Assembly: GCA_033763635.1 (NCBI GenBank)
Contig: JANRKG010000382.1
Location: forward strand, 1-10,515
DNA length: 10,515 nt
Direction: 5' to 3'
From: JANRKG01 sp033763635
GTDB taxonomy: Bacteria; Cyanobacteriota; Cyanobacteriia; GCF-001939115
Made by a program: the position numbers and the translations under genes. Position 1 is the first letter of the stretch, and the number at the start of each line of letters is the position of its first letter. Positions 4,930-10,515 of this stretch are shown piece after piece. The notes below the pieces were generated by a model that saw only the letters and a list, made by a program, of their open reading frames with translations, did not search any database and had not been told where the DNA came from.

Positions 4930-5769
4930 TTAAGAAGGAGTGCGCTCCTGAACAAGGGATTGGAAGCGAATCTCATGACGGTACGGGTCAAAATCTGAGT
5001 CAATCTGAGCTTTCGTTCGATACAAGTTAGGACTCAGATTAATCGCTTGTTTCAGACAGGCCAGAACCCCATCCAGATTGCCCTGCATGGCACAACAACG
5101 AGCTTTACTGTACCAGGCTGCGGTATTGTCAGGCTTGATGAGTAAGCACTTATCAAAGCTTTGAATTGCCTCAGAGTAACGCCGTAGCCTCGCCAGTACC
5201 ACCCCTCGGTAATTCCAGGCATAGTGGCAGGTTGGCTTAATCGTCGTTGCAGTGTCAAAACTGGCAAAAGCTTCCTGGTTCCGATTTAAAGAAGCCAGAG
5301 CAGTGCCCCGATTATACCAGGCTCGGTAATTATCGGGCTTTAACTCAAGCACCTTATCAAAGCTAGCGATGGCCTCTCGATACCGCTTCAACCGAACCAG
5401 AGCGCTTCCCTGGTTGTACCAAACTTTGGGATCATCCGGTAGCAAGCGAATCGCCCGATCGAAACAACTGAGGGCTTCCTCATAGCGGTGGAGTTTCGCA
5501 AGAACCATTCCTTTCCCATGCCAAGCGAGGGGAACCTTGGGGCGGAGGTGAATCGCTTCGTCAAAACTGGCGATCGCCTCATCGTAGCGACCCAAATGCT
5601 CCAGCGCAAACCCCCGTAAGCTCCAGGCTCGGTAGGACTGCGGACGAACCGCTAAAACTTTGTCATAGCGACGAATCGCCCCCTCATAGCGCCCCAAGTT
5701 AAACAGGGTATTTCCATGATGATCGTGCCAGGGGTGAGAATCCTGGGTAGTACCCTGATTACGGCTCAT
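4930..5769 (-). CDS. TPR-repeat protein, seven repeats (paralogue A)
   Basis: This protein of 279 residues is built almost wholly of seven consecutive 34-residue tetratricopeptide repeats, with the pattern W-x-x-x-G-x-x-L-x-x-L-x-R-Y-x-E-A-I-x-x-F-D-x-A-x-x-x-x-P. A short conserved tail follows, with NLYRTKAQIDSDF. TPR arrays form a superhelix that binds other proteins; no enzyme domain, signal peptide or membrane helix is seen from the chosen start. The reading frame runs open upstream to a GTG at 5883, but those residues are not repeat-like. I chose ATG 5769 because it aligns with the equivalent ATG of the neighbour at 6081-6818; ATG 5784 is also possible. There is no clear Shine-Dalgarno at either. 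It is a tandem paralogue of that neighbour with one extra repeat. Partner and function are unknown. Confidence 0.85.
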   Translation of the reverse strand: MSRNQGTTQDSHPWHDHHGNTLFNLGRYEGAIRRYDKVLAVRPQSYRAWSLRGFALEHLGRYDEAIASFDEAIHLRPKVPLAWHGKGMVLAKLHRYEEALSCFDRAIRLLPDDPKVWYNQGSALVRLKRYREAIASFDKVLELKPDNYRAWYNRGTALASLNRNQEAFASFDTATTIKPTCHYAWNYRGVVLARLRRYSEAIQSFDKCLLIKPDNTAAWYSKARCCAMQGNLDGVLACLKQAINLSPNLYRTKAQIDSDFDPYRHEIRFQSLVQERTPS

Positions 5770-6080
5770 GGGTTCACGACTCATAAAGTACCACAATGTT
5801 GAAGAACAAGCGATTGGGGAACAAATTGAGAAATAAAGTCGAGACTGATAACATTTCTGCCAAAGATCTAGACAGAAAAGCACTAAACAAAAAAGAGTTT
5901 AGAGAAAGAGTTGAATGAAAACTAGCTTGACTAAAAGCTAACAGAAAAGCCGAGCAAAAAAGAGTGAATCGATTATGATTTCACGGAGACTCTTGTAATC
6001 CAATTTACCACTGATTTCAGAGGAAGATCAAAGATAGTACAGAAAGGCTAACCCCATGAAATCTATCTCACTACTGTGAG
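5770..6080. other. Non-coding spacer between the two TPR paralogues
   Basis: This 311-bp A/T-rich spacer holds a weak minus-strand stem (6067-6080, CTCAC/GTGAG) next to the TPR stop and a second weak stem (5923-5940, TAGCTT/AAGCTA) followed by GTTTTC on the minus strand. CAAAAAAGAGT occurs twice (5888-5898, 5955-5965). A promoter for the gene ending at 4930 is expected here, but I see no convincing -10/-35 pair. Confidence 0.5.
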
Positions 6081-6818
6081 TTAGGCCCATTGATTCGCCT
6101 CCTCTAACCAGGATTGAAACTCACTATTCTGGCGAATCCTGGTAAAATTTGAATCAATTTGTACAAGGGTCAGGTAAAGATTAGGACTCACTTTCACAAG
6201 GTGTTTTAGACACCGAATGGCTTGTTCTGAATCCTCTTGTAAGGCGTAACACCGGGCTTTACTGTACCAGATCCCCGCATGGTCTGGTTGCTCCTTCAGC
6301 AAAACATCAAAATGCCAGATGGCTGCATCATATCGCCCTAAGCGAGCTAAGGTAATTGCTCGCTCCTTAAAAGCTCGGTTCTCGGTCGGCTGAATGCTCA
6401 AAGTGCGATTCAGACTCTCAAGGGCTTCTTCATATTTTCCCAGGTAAATTTGGGTGCGGCCCCGATAGTACCAGGCTTTGTAATTATCAGGCTTCATCTC
6501 TGTCACCTGAGACAGGGAGATGAGCGCTTCTCGATAGCGCTTGAGGCGCAGCAACACTTTACCGTAGTTGTACAAAGCTTTGTAATCTTCAGGCGCAAAT
6601 TTCAGGGCACGACTCAGGCTATGAGCAGCCTCCTCATATCGACCCAATTGTCCCAAAGCTAATCCCCGGCTGTGCCATGCGACTGCTAATTTATGGTCGA
6701 GGGCAATCGCTCGATCGAACGTTTCAATCGCTTCTTCATAAGCGCCCGCATGGTAGAGTCTGTTGCCGTGACTACACCAGGCGTGAGAGTCTTGTTGTGG
6801 CATACAGGATTGCAACAT
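6081..6818 (-). CDS. TPR-repeat protein, six repeats (paralogue B)
   Basis: The protein has 245 residues in six consecutive 34-residue TPR units, followed by the same tail as its neighbour (NLYLTLVQIDSNF, then a short helix ending in QWA). The first unit starts at W/CSHGNRLYHAGAYEEAIETFDRA. Compared with the gene ending at 4930 it is exactly 34 residues shorter. The best alignment puts the missing unit between that gene's repeats 1 and 2. The open frame extends to 6965, which would overlap aspA on the other strand; I prefer ATG 6818 because the first eight residues before QDSH then match the paralogue in length. ATG 6803 remains possible. No Shine-Dalgarno is seen. It is divergent from aspA with about 107 bp between starts. 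It is likely a protein-binding scaffold with an unknown partner. Confidence 0.83.
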   Translation of the reverse strand: MLQSCMPQQDSHAWCSHGNRLYHAGAYEEAIETFDRAIALDHKLAVAWHSRGLALGQLGRYEEAAHSLSRALKFAPEDYKALYNYGKVLLRLKRYREALISLSQVTEMKPDNYKAWYYRGRTQIYLGKYEEALESLNRTLSIQPTENRAFKERAITLARLGRYDAAIWHFDVLLKEQPDHAGIWYSKARCYALQEDSEQAIRCLKHLVKVSPNLYLTLVQIDSNFTRIRQNSEFQSWLEEANQWA

Positions 6819-6925
6819 AGGGATAGATGCTAATTCGAGTATAGAAGGCTGGTTTGGAAGAGTCTGCTGGGAATTCTGCGGACCCCCGAACACCGCAAAA
6901 CTACCGTGCTTTATGTGGGGTTTAT

Positions 6926-8347
6926 ATGGCTGAGTTAAATACGGTTCGGATAGAAAAAGATTCAATGGGAGAGCGAGAGATTCCTGAGACAGTTTATTAC
7001 GGGATTCAAACGCTGCGGGCGATCGAGAACTTTCCCATCAGTGGTTTACGCCCTTTACCAACCTATATCGATGCCTGTGTCCTGATTAAGAAAGCAACCG
7101 CGATCGCCAATGGAGAACTGGGATGTATTTCCCCAGAACTCAGTGGGGCGATCGTGCAGGCAGCGGACGAAGTGTTAAATGGGAAGCTGCGAGATCAGTT
7201 TGTGGTGGATGTCTACCAGGCCGGAGCCGGAACCTCCCATCACATGAACGTAAACGAAGTATTGGCAAACCGGGCACTGGAGATTTTGGGCGATCGGAAG
7301 GGGAATTACCAGCGAGTCAACCCCAATGATCATGTCAACTACGGTCAATCCACCAACGATGTCATCCCAACCGCAATTCGGATCGGTGGCTTGCTGGCTC
7401 TGGAACGAACCCTCTATCCTGCCTTGTCAGATGCCATTGCTGCATTAGACAACAAAGCTGAGGAATTCAAAGAGATTGTTCGATCGGGACGAACCCACCT
7501 GCAAGATGCCGTTCCTGTGCGTCTGGGAGAAACCTTTCGGGCCTGGGCACAAATTTTGCATGATCATCTGATGCGGATTGAAACCGCCGCTGCCGACCTG
7601 ACCGTATTGGGATTGGGCGGGAGTGCGGCTGGAACGGGATTAAACACCCATCCTCAATACCGAAGCCGAGTTGCCCAAATTCTGGGTGAGTTGATTGACC
7701 AACCCCTCCGTCCTGCTGATCATCTGATGGCTGCGATGCAAAGTATGGCCCCTTTTGTAAATGTATCGGGTAGTCTACGCAATCTCGCCCAGGATCTAGT
7801 CAAAATCTCTCACGACCTGCGCCTGATGGATTCGGGTCCTAAAACGGGTTTTAAGGAAATTCAGCTTCCCCCGGTGCAGCCTGGATCATCCATCATGCCT
7901 GGAAAATATAATCCAGTCATGGCAGAAATGACTTCAATGGTGTGTTTTCAGGTAATGGGCTATGATGCAACGATCGCCCTGGCAGCCCAGGCAGGTCAGT
8001 TAGAACTCAATGTCATGATGCCTTTGATTGCCTACGACTTGATTCAAAGTATTGAAATTCTGGGAAATACCCTGGCAGCTTTGACAGAGCGTTGTCTGTC
8101 AGGAATTACCGCTCAAGCCGATCGCTGTCTTGCCTATGCAGAAGGCAGTTTAGCCCTCGTGACAGCCCTAAATCCCCATATTGGATATTTGAATGCCGCT
8201 GCCGTTGCTAAAGAATCGTTAGAAACAGGTAAATCTCTGAGAGAAATTGTGTTAGAGAAGGGATTGATGACGGCTGAAGCACTAGCAACCGTACTGAACC
8301 TGGAACAGATGAGCCAAATGCCCGGAGAGGGAGAAGATAGGGGGTAG
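6926..8347 (+). CDS. aspA: Aspartate ammonia-lyase (aspartase)
   Basis: AspA interconverts L-aspartate with fumarate and ammonia in the cytoplasm. The protein has 473 residues, normal for the aspartase/fumarase superfamily. The three conserved regions are present: GTSHHMNVNE at 102-111, STNDVIPT at 142-149 with GRTHLQDAVP at 188-197, and the mobile signature loop GSSIMPGKYNP at 320-330, whose first serine (S321) matches the catalytic base of bacterial aspartases. The N-terminal YYGIQTLRAIENFPISG favours aspartase over fumarase C, which usually has a different sequence there; class II fumarase is the alternative. I start at ATG 6926 because the conserved sequence begins right after it; a longer frame from 6854 would overlap the opposite TPR gene. 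A GGGG stretch lies just upstream. The codons at the 3' end are purine-rich. Confidence 0.92.
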   Translation: MAELNTVRIEKDSMGEREIPETVYYGIQTLRAIENFPISGLRPLPTYIDACVLIKKATAIANGELGCISPELSGAIVQAADEVLNGKLRDQFVVDVYQAGAGTSHHMNVNEVLANRALEILGDRKGNYQRVNPNDHVNYGQSTNDVIPTAIRIGGLLALERTLYPALSDAIAALDNKAEEFKEIVRSGRTHLQDAVPVRLGETFRAWAQILHDHLMRIETAAADLTVLGLGGSAAGTGLNTHPQYRSRVAQILGELIDQPLRPADHLMAAMQSMAPFVNVSGSLRNLAQDLVKISHDLRLMDSGPKTGFKEIQLPPVQPGSSIMPGKYNPVMAEMTSMVCFQVMGYDATIALAAQAGQLELNVMMPLIAYDLIQSIEILGNTLAALTERCLSGITAQADRCLAYAEGSLALVTALNPHIGYLNAAAVAKESLETGKSLREIVLEKGLMTAEALATVLNLEQMSQMPGEGEDRG

Positions 8348-8406
8348 AACCAGATGACGGATTGAAGGAAAGGTTTAAAGAAACGGAGAGGAAGGGGAAA
8401 AAGTAT

Positions 8407-8431
8407 GGAATGGCGATCGTCCTCTCATTCC
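8407..8431 (+). terminator. Weak hairpin after aspA
   Basis: GGAATG (8407-8412) and CATTCC (8426-8431) enclose a 13-nt loop, followed by a T-rich CTGGTTTGTTCTT. The stem is short. Confidence 0.3.
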
Positions 8432-8488
8432 CTGGTTTGTTCTTAAATAAGTTTGGTTCTACGCATAAACACTGAAATAGGAGTTTTT

Positions 8489-8785
8489 ATGTATAGCGAA
8501 GTTGAAGCTGGTAGTCTGCAAATGACCTTTCATTTTGTAAACGGGCAGTCTGAGTCCTATAGCTTCCTTTATGGCGGCGATGGAGCAACGGAACAGGACT
8601 TTCGGCAAGGTGTTCGGCGTTTTTTAGGACAAGATTGGTGGATTATCAAAACCTTGAATGAAACGGTCTGCATTCGAGCCAGTAATGTCTTGAAGATTGA
8701 GATCAAGCCGTCGATCGAAACGCTCGAAGGAGATGGGGTTTTGCACAACGCAGAACGGGTGACAGCATTGAATCGAGGTCGATAG
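8489..8785 (+). CDS. Small protein of unknown function (98 aa)
   Basis: The start at ATG 8489 is fixed by a good Shine-Dalgarno, TAGGAG at 8478-8483, 5 nt upstream. The 98-residue protein has no signal peptide or membrane helix. Alternating hydrophobic residues in LQMTFHFVNG, ESYSFLYG, TVCIRASNVLKIEIKPS and the acidic/aromatic block DFRQGVRRFLGQDWWIIKTLNETV suggest a small alpha/beta or beta-sandwich fold with one amphipathic helix followed by a strand. The tail after residue 75 is polar and probably disordered. I do not recognise a named family. It stands alone between aspA and the DUF362 gene with its own spacer on each side. Confidence 0.75.
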   Translation: MYSEVEAGSLQMTFHFVNGQSESYSFLYGGDGATEQDFRQGVRRFLGQDWWIIKTLNETVCIRASNVLKIEIKPSIETLEGDGVLHNAERVTALNRGR

Positions 8786-8800
8786 AGGCGTGACATTTTG

Positions 8801-8826
8801 CATCCTATCGCTTACACGATGGGATG
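8801..8826 (+). terminator. 10-bp hairpin after the 98-aa gene
   Basis: CATCCTATCG (8801-8810) pairs with CGATGGGATG (8817-8826) around loop CTTACA. The single wobble (8806/8821) is U-G in plus-strand RNA. No U-run follows. It is probably an mRNA 3' structure of the 98-residue gene, which ends at 8785. Confidence 0.35.
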
Positions 8827-8856
8827 AGGGCAGGGGTAGGAGCGATGACATCATAG

Positions 8857-8883
8857 AATTCCATCGCCCTTTGCCTTGGAATT
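8857..8883. promoter_or_regulatory. Short dyad upstream of the DUF362 gene
   Basis: AATTCCA (8857-8863) and TGGAATT (8877-8883) are perfect inverted repeats, 13 nt apart. They lie 38 nt before the chosen start and could be an operator or an RNA stem. Confidence 0.2.
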
Positions 8884-8920
8884 TCCCAAATTGAATTGGT
8901 ACACTGACGAGCAGTTGTTT

Positions 8921-9898
8921 ATGCCTGGTCTAGACATGACTGCTTCTGTCAGCTTGATTCGTGCCCAATCCTACGACTTGCAATTGCTGCGGAGTTCTCT
9001 GGAAACCCTGCTAGCTCCCCTTGGAGGAATGGCAGCCTTTGTCAAAGCAGGCGATCGGGTATTGTTAAAACCCAACCTGCTCACGGGGTCACGACCGGGG
9101 AAAGAATGCGTCACTCGGCCTGAAATCGTCGCCTGTGTCATACAGATGGTTCGAGACGCAGGAGGGCACCCCTTCCTGGGGGATAGCCCTGCTTTTGGCA
9201 GTGTTCAGGGTGTCTTGAAGGCGAGTGGTTTCTACCCCCTGCTGGATGACCTTCAGGTGCCGATCGTTGAATTTCGTGGTAAACGTTATGAGACCGTGGG
9301 AGAAGGCTTTAACCATTTATTGCTGTCTAAAGAGGCAATGGAAGCAGATGTGGTGATTAACCTGCCCAAGGTCAAATCCCACATGCAACTCACCCTGACC
9401 CTGGGAGTCAAAAACCTATTTGGGTGTGTTCCGGGCAAAATGAAAGCCTGGTGGCACATGGAAGCGGGGAAAGATCGCCAACGGTTTGGGGAAATGCTGG
9501 TGGAAACAGCCCGGACGATCGCCCCAGATCTAACGATTTTAGATGGCATTTTGGGTCATGAAGGCAATGGTCCCAGTGGCGGAGAACCCAGGTTTTTGGG
9601 CATCCTGGGGGCTTCTGATCATGTCTTTGCCCTGGATCGAGCAGTGGTCGAAATTTTGAAGACAGACCCGACCACGATTCCGACGATCGTAGCAGCGGAA
9701 AGATTGAGACTCTGCCCGGATCTGACAACCCTCCAATTTCCCAACTTGCGGCCCGAAGAACTGGCAATTCCTGACTGGAAGCTACCCGATACCCTGGTGC
9801 CGATCGACTTTGGCCTGCCTCGTGTGATTAAATCAACCTTCCGTCACTTGTATATCCGGTTCATCAAAGAACCAATCAGTGCCTACGATGTTCGTTAA
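8921..9898 (+). CDS. DUF362 domain protein
   Basis: This 325-residue protein shows the DUF362 sequence blocks: VLLKPNLLTG at 47-56, CVTRPEIV at 63-70, the FLGDSPAFGS loop at 85-94, NLPKVKSHMQLTLTLGVKNLFGC at 147-169 in shorter conserved pieces, and LDGILGHEGNGPSGGEP at 207-223. The biochemical role of the family is not established. Many members carry a ferredoxin-like Cys cluster, but none is present here; only isolated cysteines occur. No signal peptide or membrane helix is seen. Starts at ATG 8921 or ATG 8936 are both plausible, because the conserved part begins at VSLIRA soon after. I chose 8921, which has a weak GACGAG upstream; a TTG at 8876 is less likely. A 16-bp tandem duplication spans the stop codon, and the gene converges on a TPR gene with a shared hairpin between them. 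Confidence 0.88.
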   Translation: MPGLDMTASVSLIRAQSYDLQLLRSSLETLLAPLGGMAAFVKAGDRVLLKPNLLTGSRPGKECVTRPEIVACVIQMVRDAGGHPFLGDSPAFGSVQGVLKASGFYPLLDDLQVPIVEFRGKRYETVGEGFNHLLLSKEAMEADVVINLPKVKSHMQLTLTLGVKNLFGCVPGKMKAWWHMEAGKDRQRFGEMLVETARTIAPDLTILDGILGHEGNGPSGGEPRFLGILGASDHVFALDRAVVEILKTDPTTIPTIVAAERLRLCPDLTTLQFPNLRPEELAIPDWKLPDTLVPIDFGLPRVIKSTFRHLYIRFIKEPISAYDVR

Positions 9899-9921
9899 AA
9901 AGCAAGTTCGTTAAAAAGCAA
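9890..9921 (+). repeat. Perfect 16-bp tandem duplication across the DUF362 stop codon
   Basis: GTTCGTTAAAAAGCAA occurs at 9890-9905 and again, immediately adjacent, at 9906-9921. The first copy encodes the last two residues (Val-Arg) and the TAA stop. The second repeats them out of use. On the minus strand each copy carries TTGCTTTTT, so the T-tract of the terminator there is doubled. Confidence 0.9.
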
Positions 9922-9946
9922 AGAGACGTTCCCATGAACGTCTCTT
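9921..9946. terminator. Terminator between the converging DUF362 and TPR genes
   Basis: AAGAGACGTTC (9921-9931) and GAACGTCTCTT (9936-9946) form a perfect 11-bp stem with loop CCAT. On the minus strand it is followed by TTGCTTTTT, a good U-tract, so it should stop the TPR transcript. In the plus direction there is no T-run, but the stem could still end the DUF362 mRNA. Confidence 0.7.
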
Positions 9947-9984
9947 CGATCAAATCGCCTTTCACTCATTTTCAGGTCTTTCTA

Positions 9985-10515
9985 CTACTTCGAGGAGTAG
10001 GCCATGACCTTTGCAAAGTCACCAATGGCGTAGCAAGCAACCTGTAAACTGCCCAGGGATTGTTTTTCGACCTGAATATCTCGCAATTCACGACCAATCA
10101 GGAGGCGGCGTTCATACACCTCCACCGCCTTCAGATAATTACCGACTGACTCATAAATCACCCCTAAACTTGCCAGGGTTTGCTCTTCCGCACGAGCATC
10201 TTGGCACAGGCGAACAACCACCAAGCGATCTTCCAGGCAAGCGATCGCTTTTGCGAAATCCCCCATCGCATGATAAGTACTGCCTAAACTCTTAAGAATT
10301 TGACTCTCAGTTCGGGAGTCTTCTGTCATCCGGGCGATTTCTAATCGTCCTGCATAATACTGAGCAGCCAGAGCATATTCTCCGAGCGCATAGTAAGCGT
10401 TTCCCAAGTTTTTGAGGATTTGCCCTTCAACCTGCTGATCACCCACTTCTTGAGCAATTGCCAAGCTTGCTAATTCATATTCAACGGCTCGGTTATAGTC
10501 CTTCAAAGCCTTGTA
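9985..10515 (-). CDS. TPR protein of the 40-residue-spaced type (N-terminus outside window)
   Basis: The visible C-terminal part has about 176 residues and continues through the right edge; the TTG near 10506 is internal, since the frame reads YKALKDYNRA across it. It holds four full TPR units spaced 40 residues apart with the pattern LxxLGxxYxxxGxYxxAxxYxxxxLxIAxxxxDxxxExQ, then a truncated final unit and the end AYSSK. This is the TPR_12 or LGN/Rapsyn-like subclass, longer than the 34-residue repeats of the two TPR genes to the left, so it is not a close paralogue of them. Such arrays bind proteins and often sit next to effector domains (for example CHAT or kinase domains) that would be outside the window. 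It ends with TAG at 9985 and is followed by a good terminator on its own strand. Confidence 0.85.
   Translation of the reverse strand, partial: YKALKDYNRAVEYELASLAIAQEVGDQQVEGQILKNLGNAYYALGEYALAAQYYAGRLEIARMTEDSRTESQILKSLGSTYHAMGDFAKAIACLEDRLVVVRLCQDARAEEQTLASLGVIYESVGNYLKAVEVYERRLLIGRELRDIQVEKQSLGSLQVACYAIGDFAKVMAYSSK

Noticed and set aside
4606..4998. Open plus-strand frame of 130 codons
   Set aside because: It crosses the palindrome of the inserted element, overlaps the TPR gene on the other strand, has no ribosome binding site and reads like translated repeats.
4930..6818. Repeated DNA in the TPR genes as a CRISPR-like or tandem-repeat array
   Set aside because: The periodicity is 102 bp, matches 34-residue protein repeats, and the DNA copies are diverged and in frame.
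6819..6965. N-terminal extension of the six-repeat TPR protein
   Set aside because: It would overlap the start of aspA on the opposite strand, is not repeat-like, and the paralogue aligns with the later ATG at 6818.
8323..8406. Purine-rich stretch at the end of aspA as a special element
   Set aside because: It is broken by pyrimidines and has no mirror symmetry, so there is no reason to call it triplex-forming or functional.

Overview
The window is chromosomal DNA of a cyanobacterium, probably a filamentous non-marine one, although the sequence alone does not fix the genus. Three things support this. A Gap2-type Calvin-cycle glyceraldehyde-3-phosphate dehydrogenase is followed by a TLP40/CYP38-like thylakoid-lumen cyclophilin. 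The efp-accB pair is present. The HIP1 octamer GCGATCGC occurs exactly five times in 10.5 kb (2173, 4298, 5570, 7100, 10241).

Layout. Positions 1-524 hold the C-terminal half of gap2 (+). It runs tail to tail, with overlapping stop codons, into a minus-strand cluster: a TLP40-like cyclophilin (1947-3131), a 93-residue membrane-anchored protein of unknown function (1561-1842) and thiL (521-1558). A 214-bp divergent region (3132-3345) separates this cluster from efp and accB (+), which are followed by tRNA-Thr(UGU) at 4519-4590. Positions 4591-4929 are non-coding and hold a 114-bp miniature mobile element with a perfect 8-bp target duplication, plus a terminator facing the minus strand. Next come two paralogous minus-strand TPR proteins (4930-5769 and 6081-6818), divergent from aspA (6926-8347, +). 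A 98-residue conserved-type hypothetical gene (8489-8785) and a DUF362 gene (8921-9898) follow on the plus strand. A terminator at 9921-9946 is shared by two converging genes, and a third, unrelated TPR protein (9985-10515, minus) runs off the right edge.

How it works together. The left half is housekeeping: carbon fixation (Gap2), thiamine diphosphate synthesis (ThiL), lumenal protein folding and photosystem assembly (cyclophilin), translation of proline stretches (EF-P), fatty acid synthesis (AccB) and a tRNA. The right half is accessory: TPR scaffold proteins, aspartate/fumarate interconversion, and two proteins of unknown role.

I see no CRISPR array, toxin-antitoxin pair, phage module, transposase or biosynthetic cluster, and no convincing new multi-gene system. 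The more unusual signals are small: the miniature element and its reconstructable empty site, a strand-biased hairpin for gap2 buried in the 3' coding end of thiL, a perfect 16-bp tandem duplication across the DUF362 stop codon, a G-G mismatch in the tRNA T-stem, and a TPR gene pair that differs by exactly one repeat.
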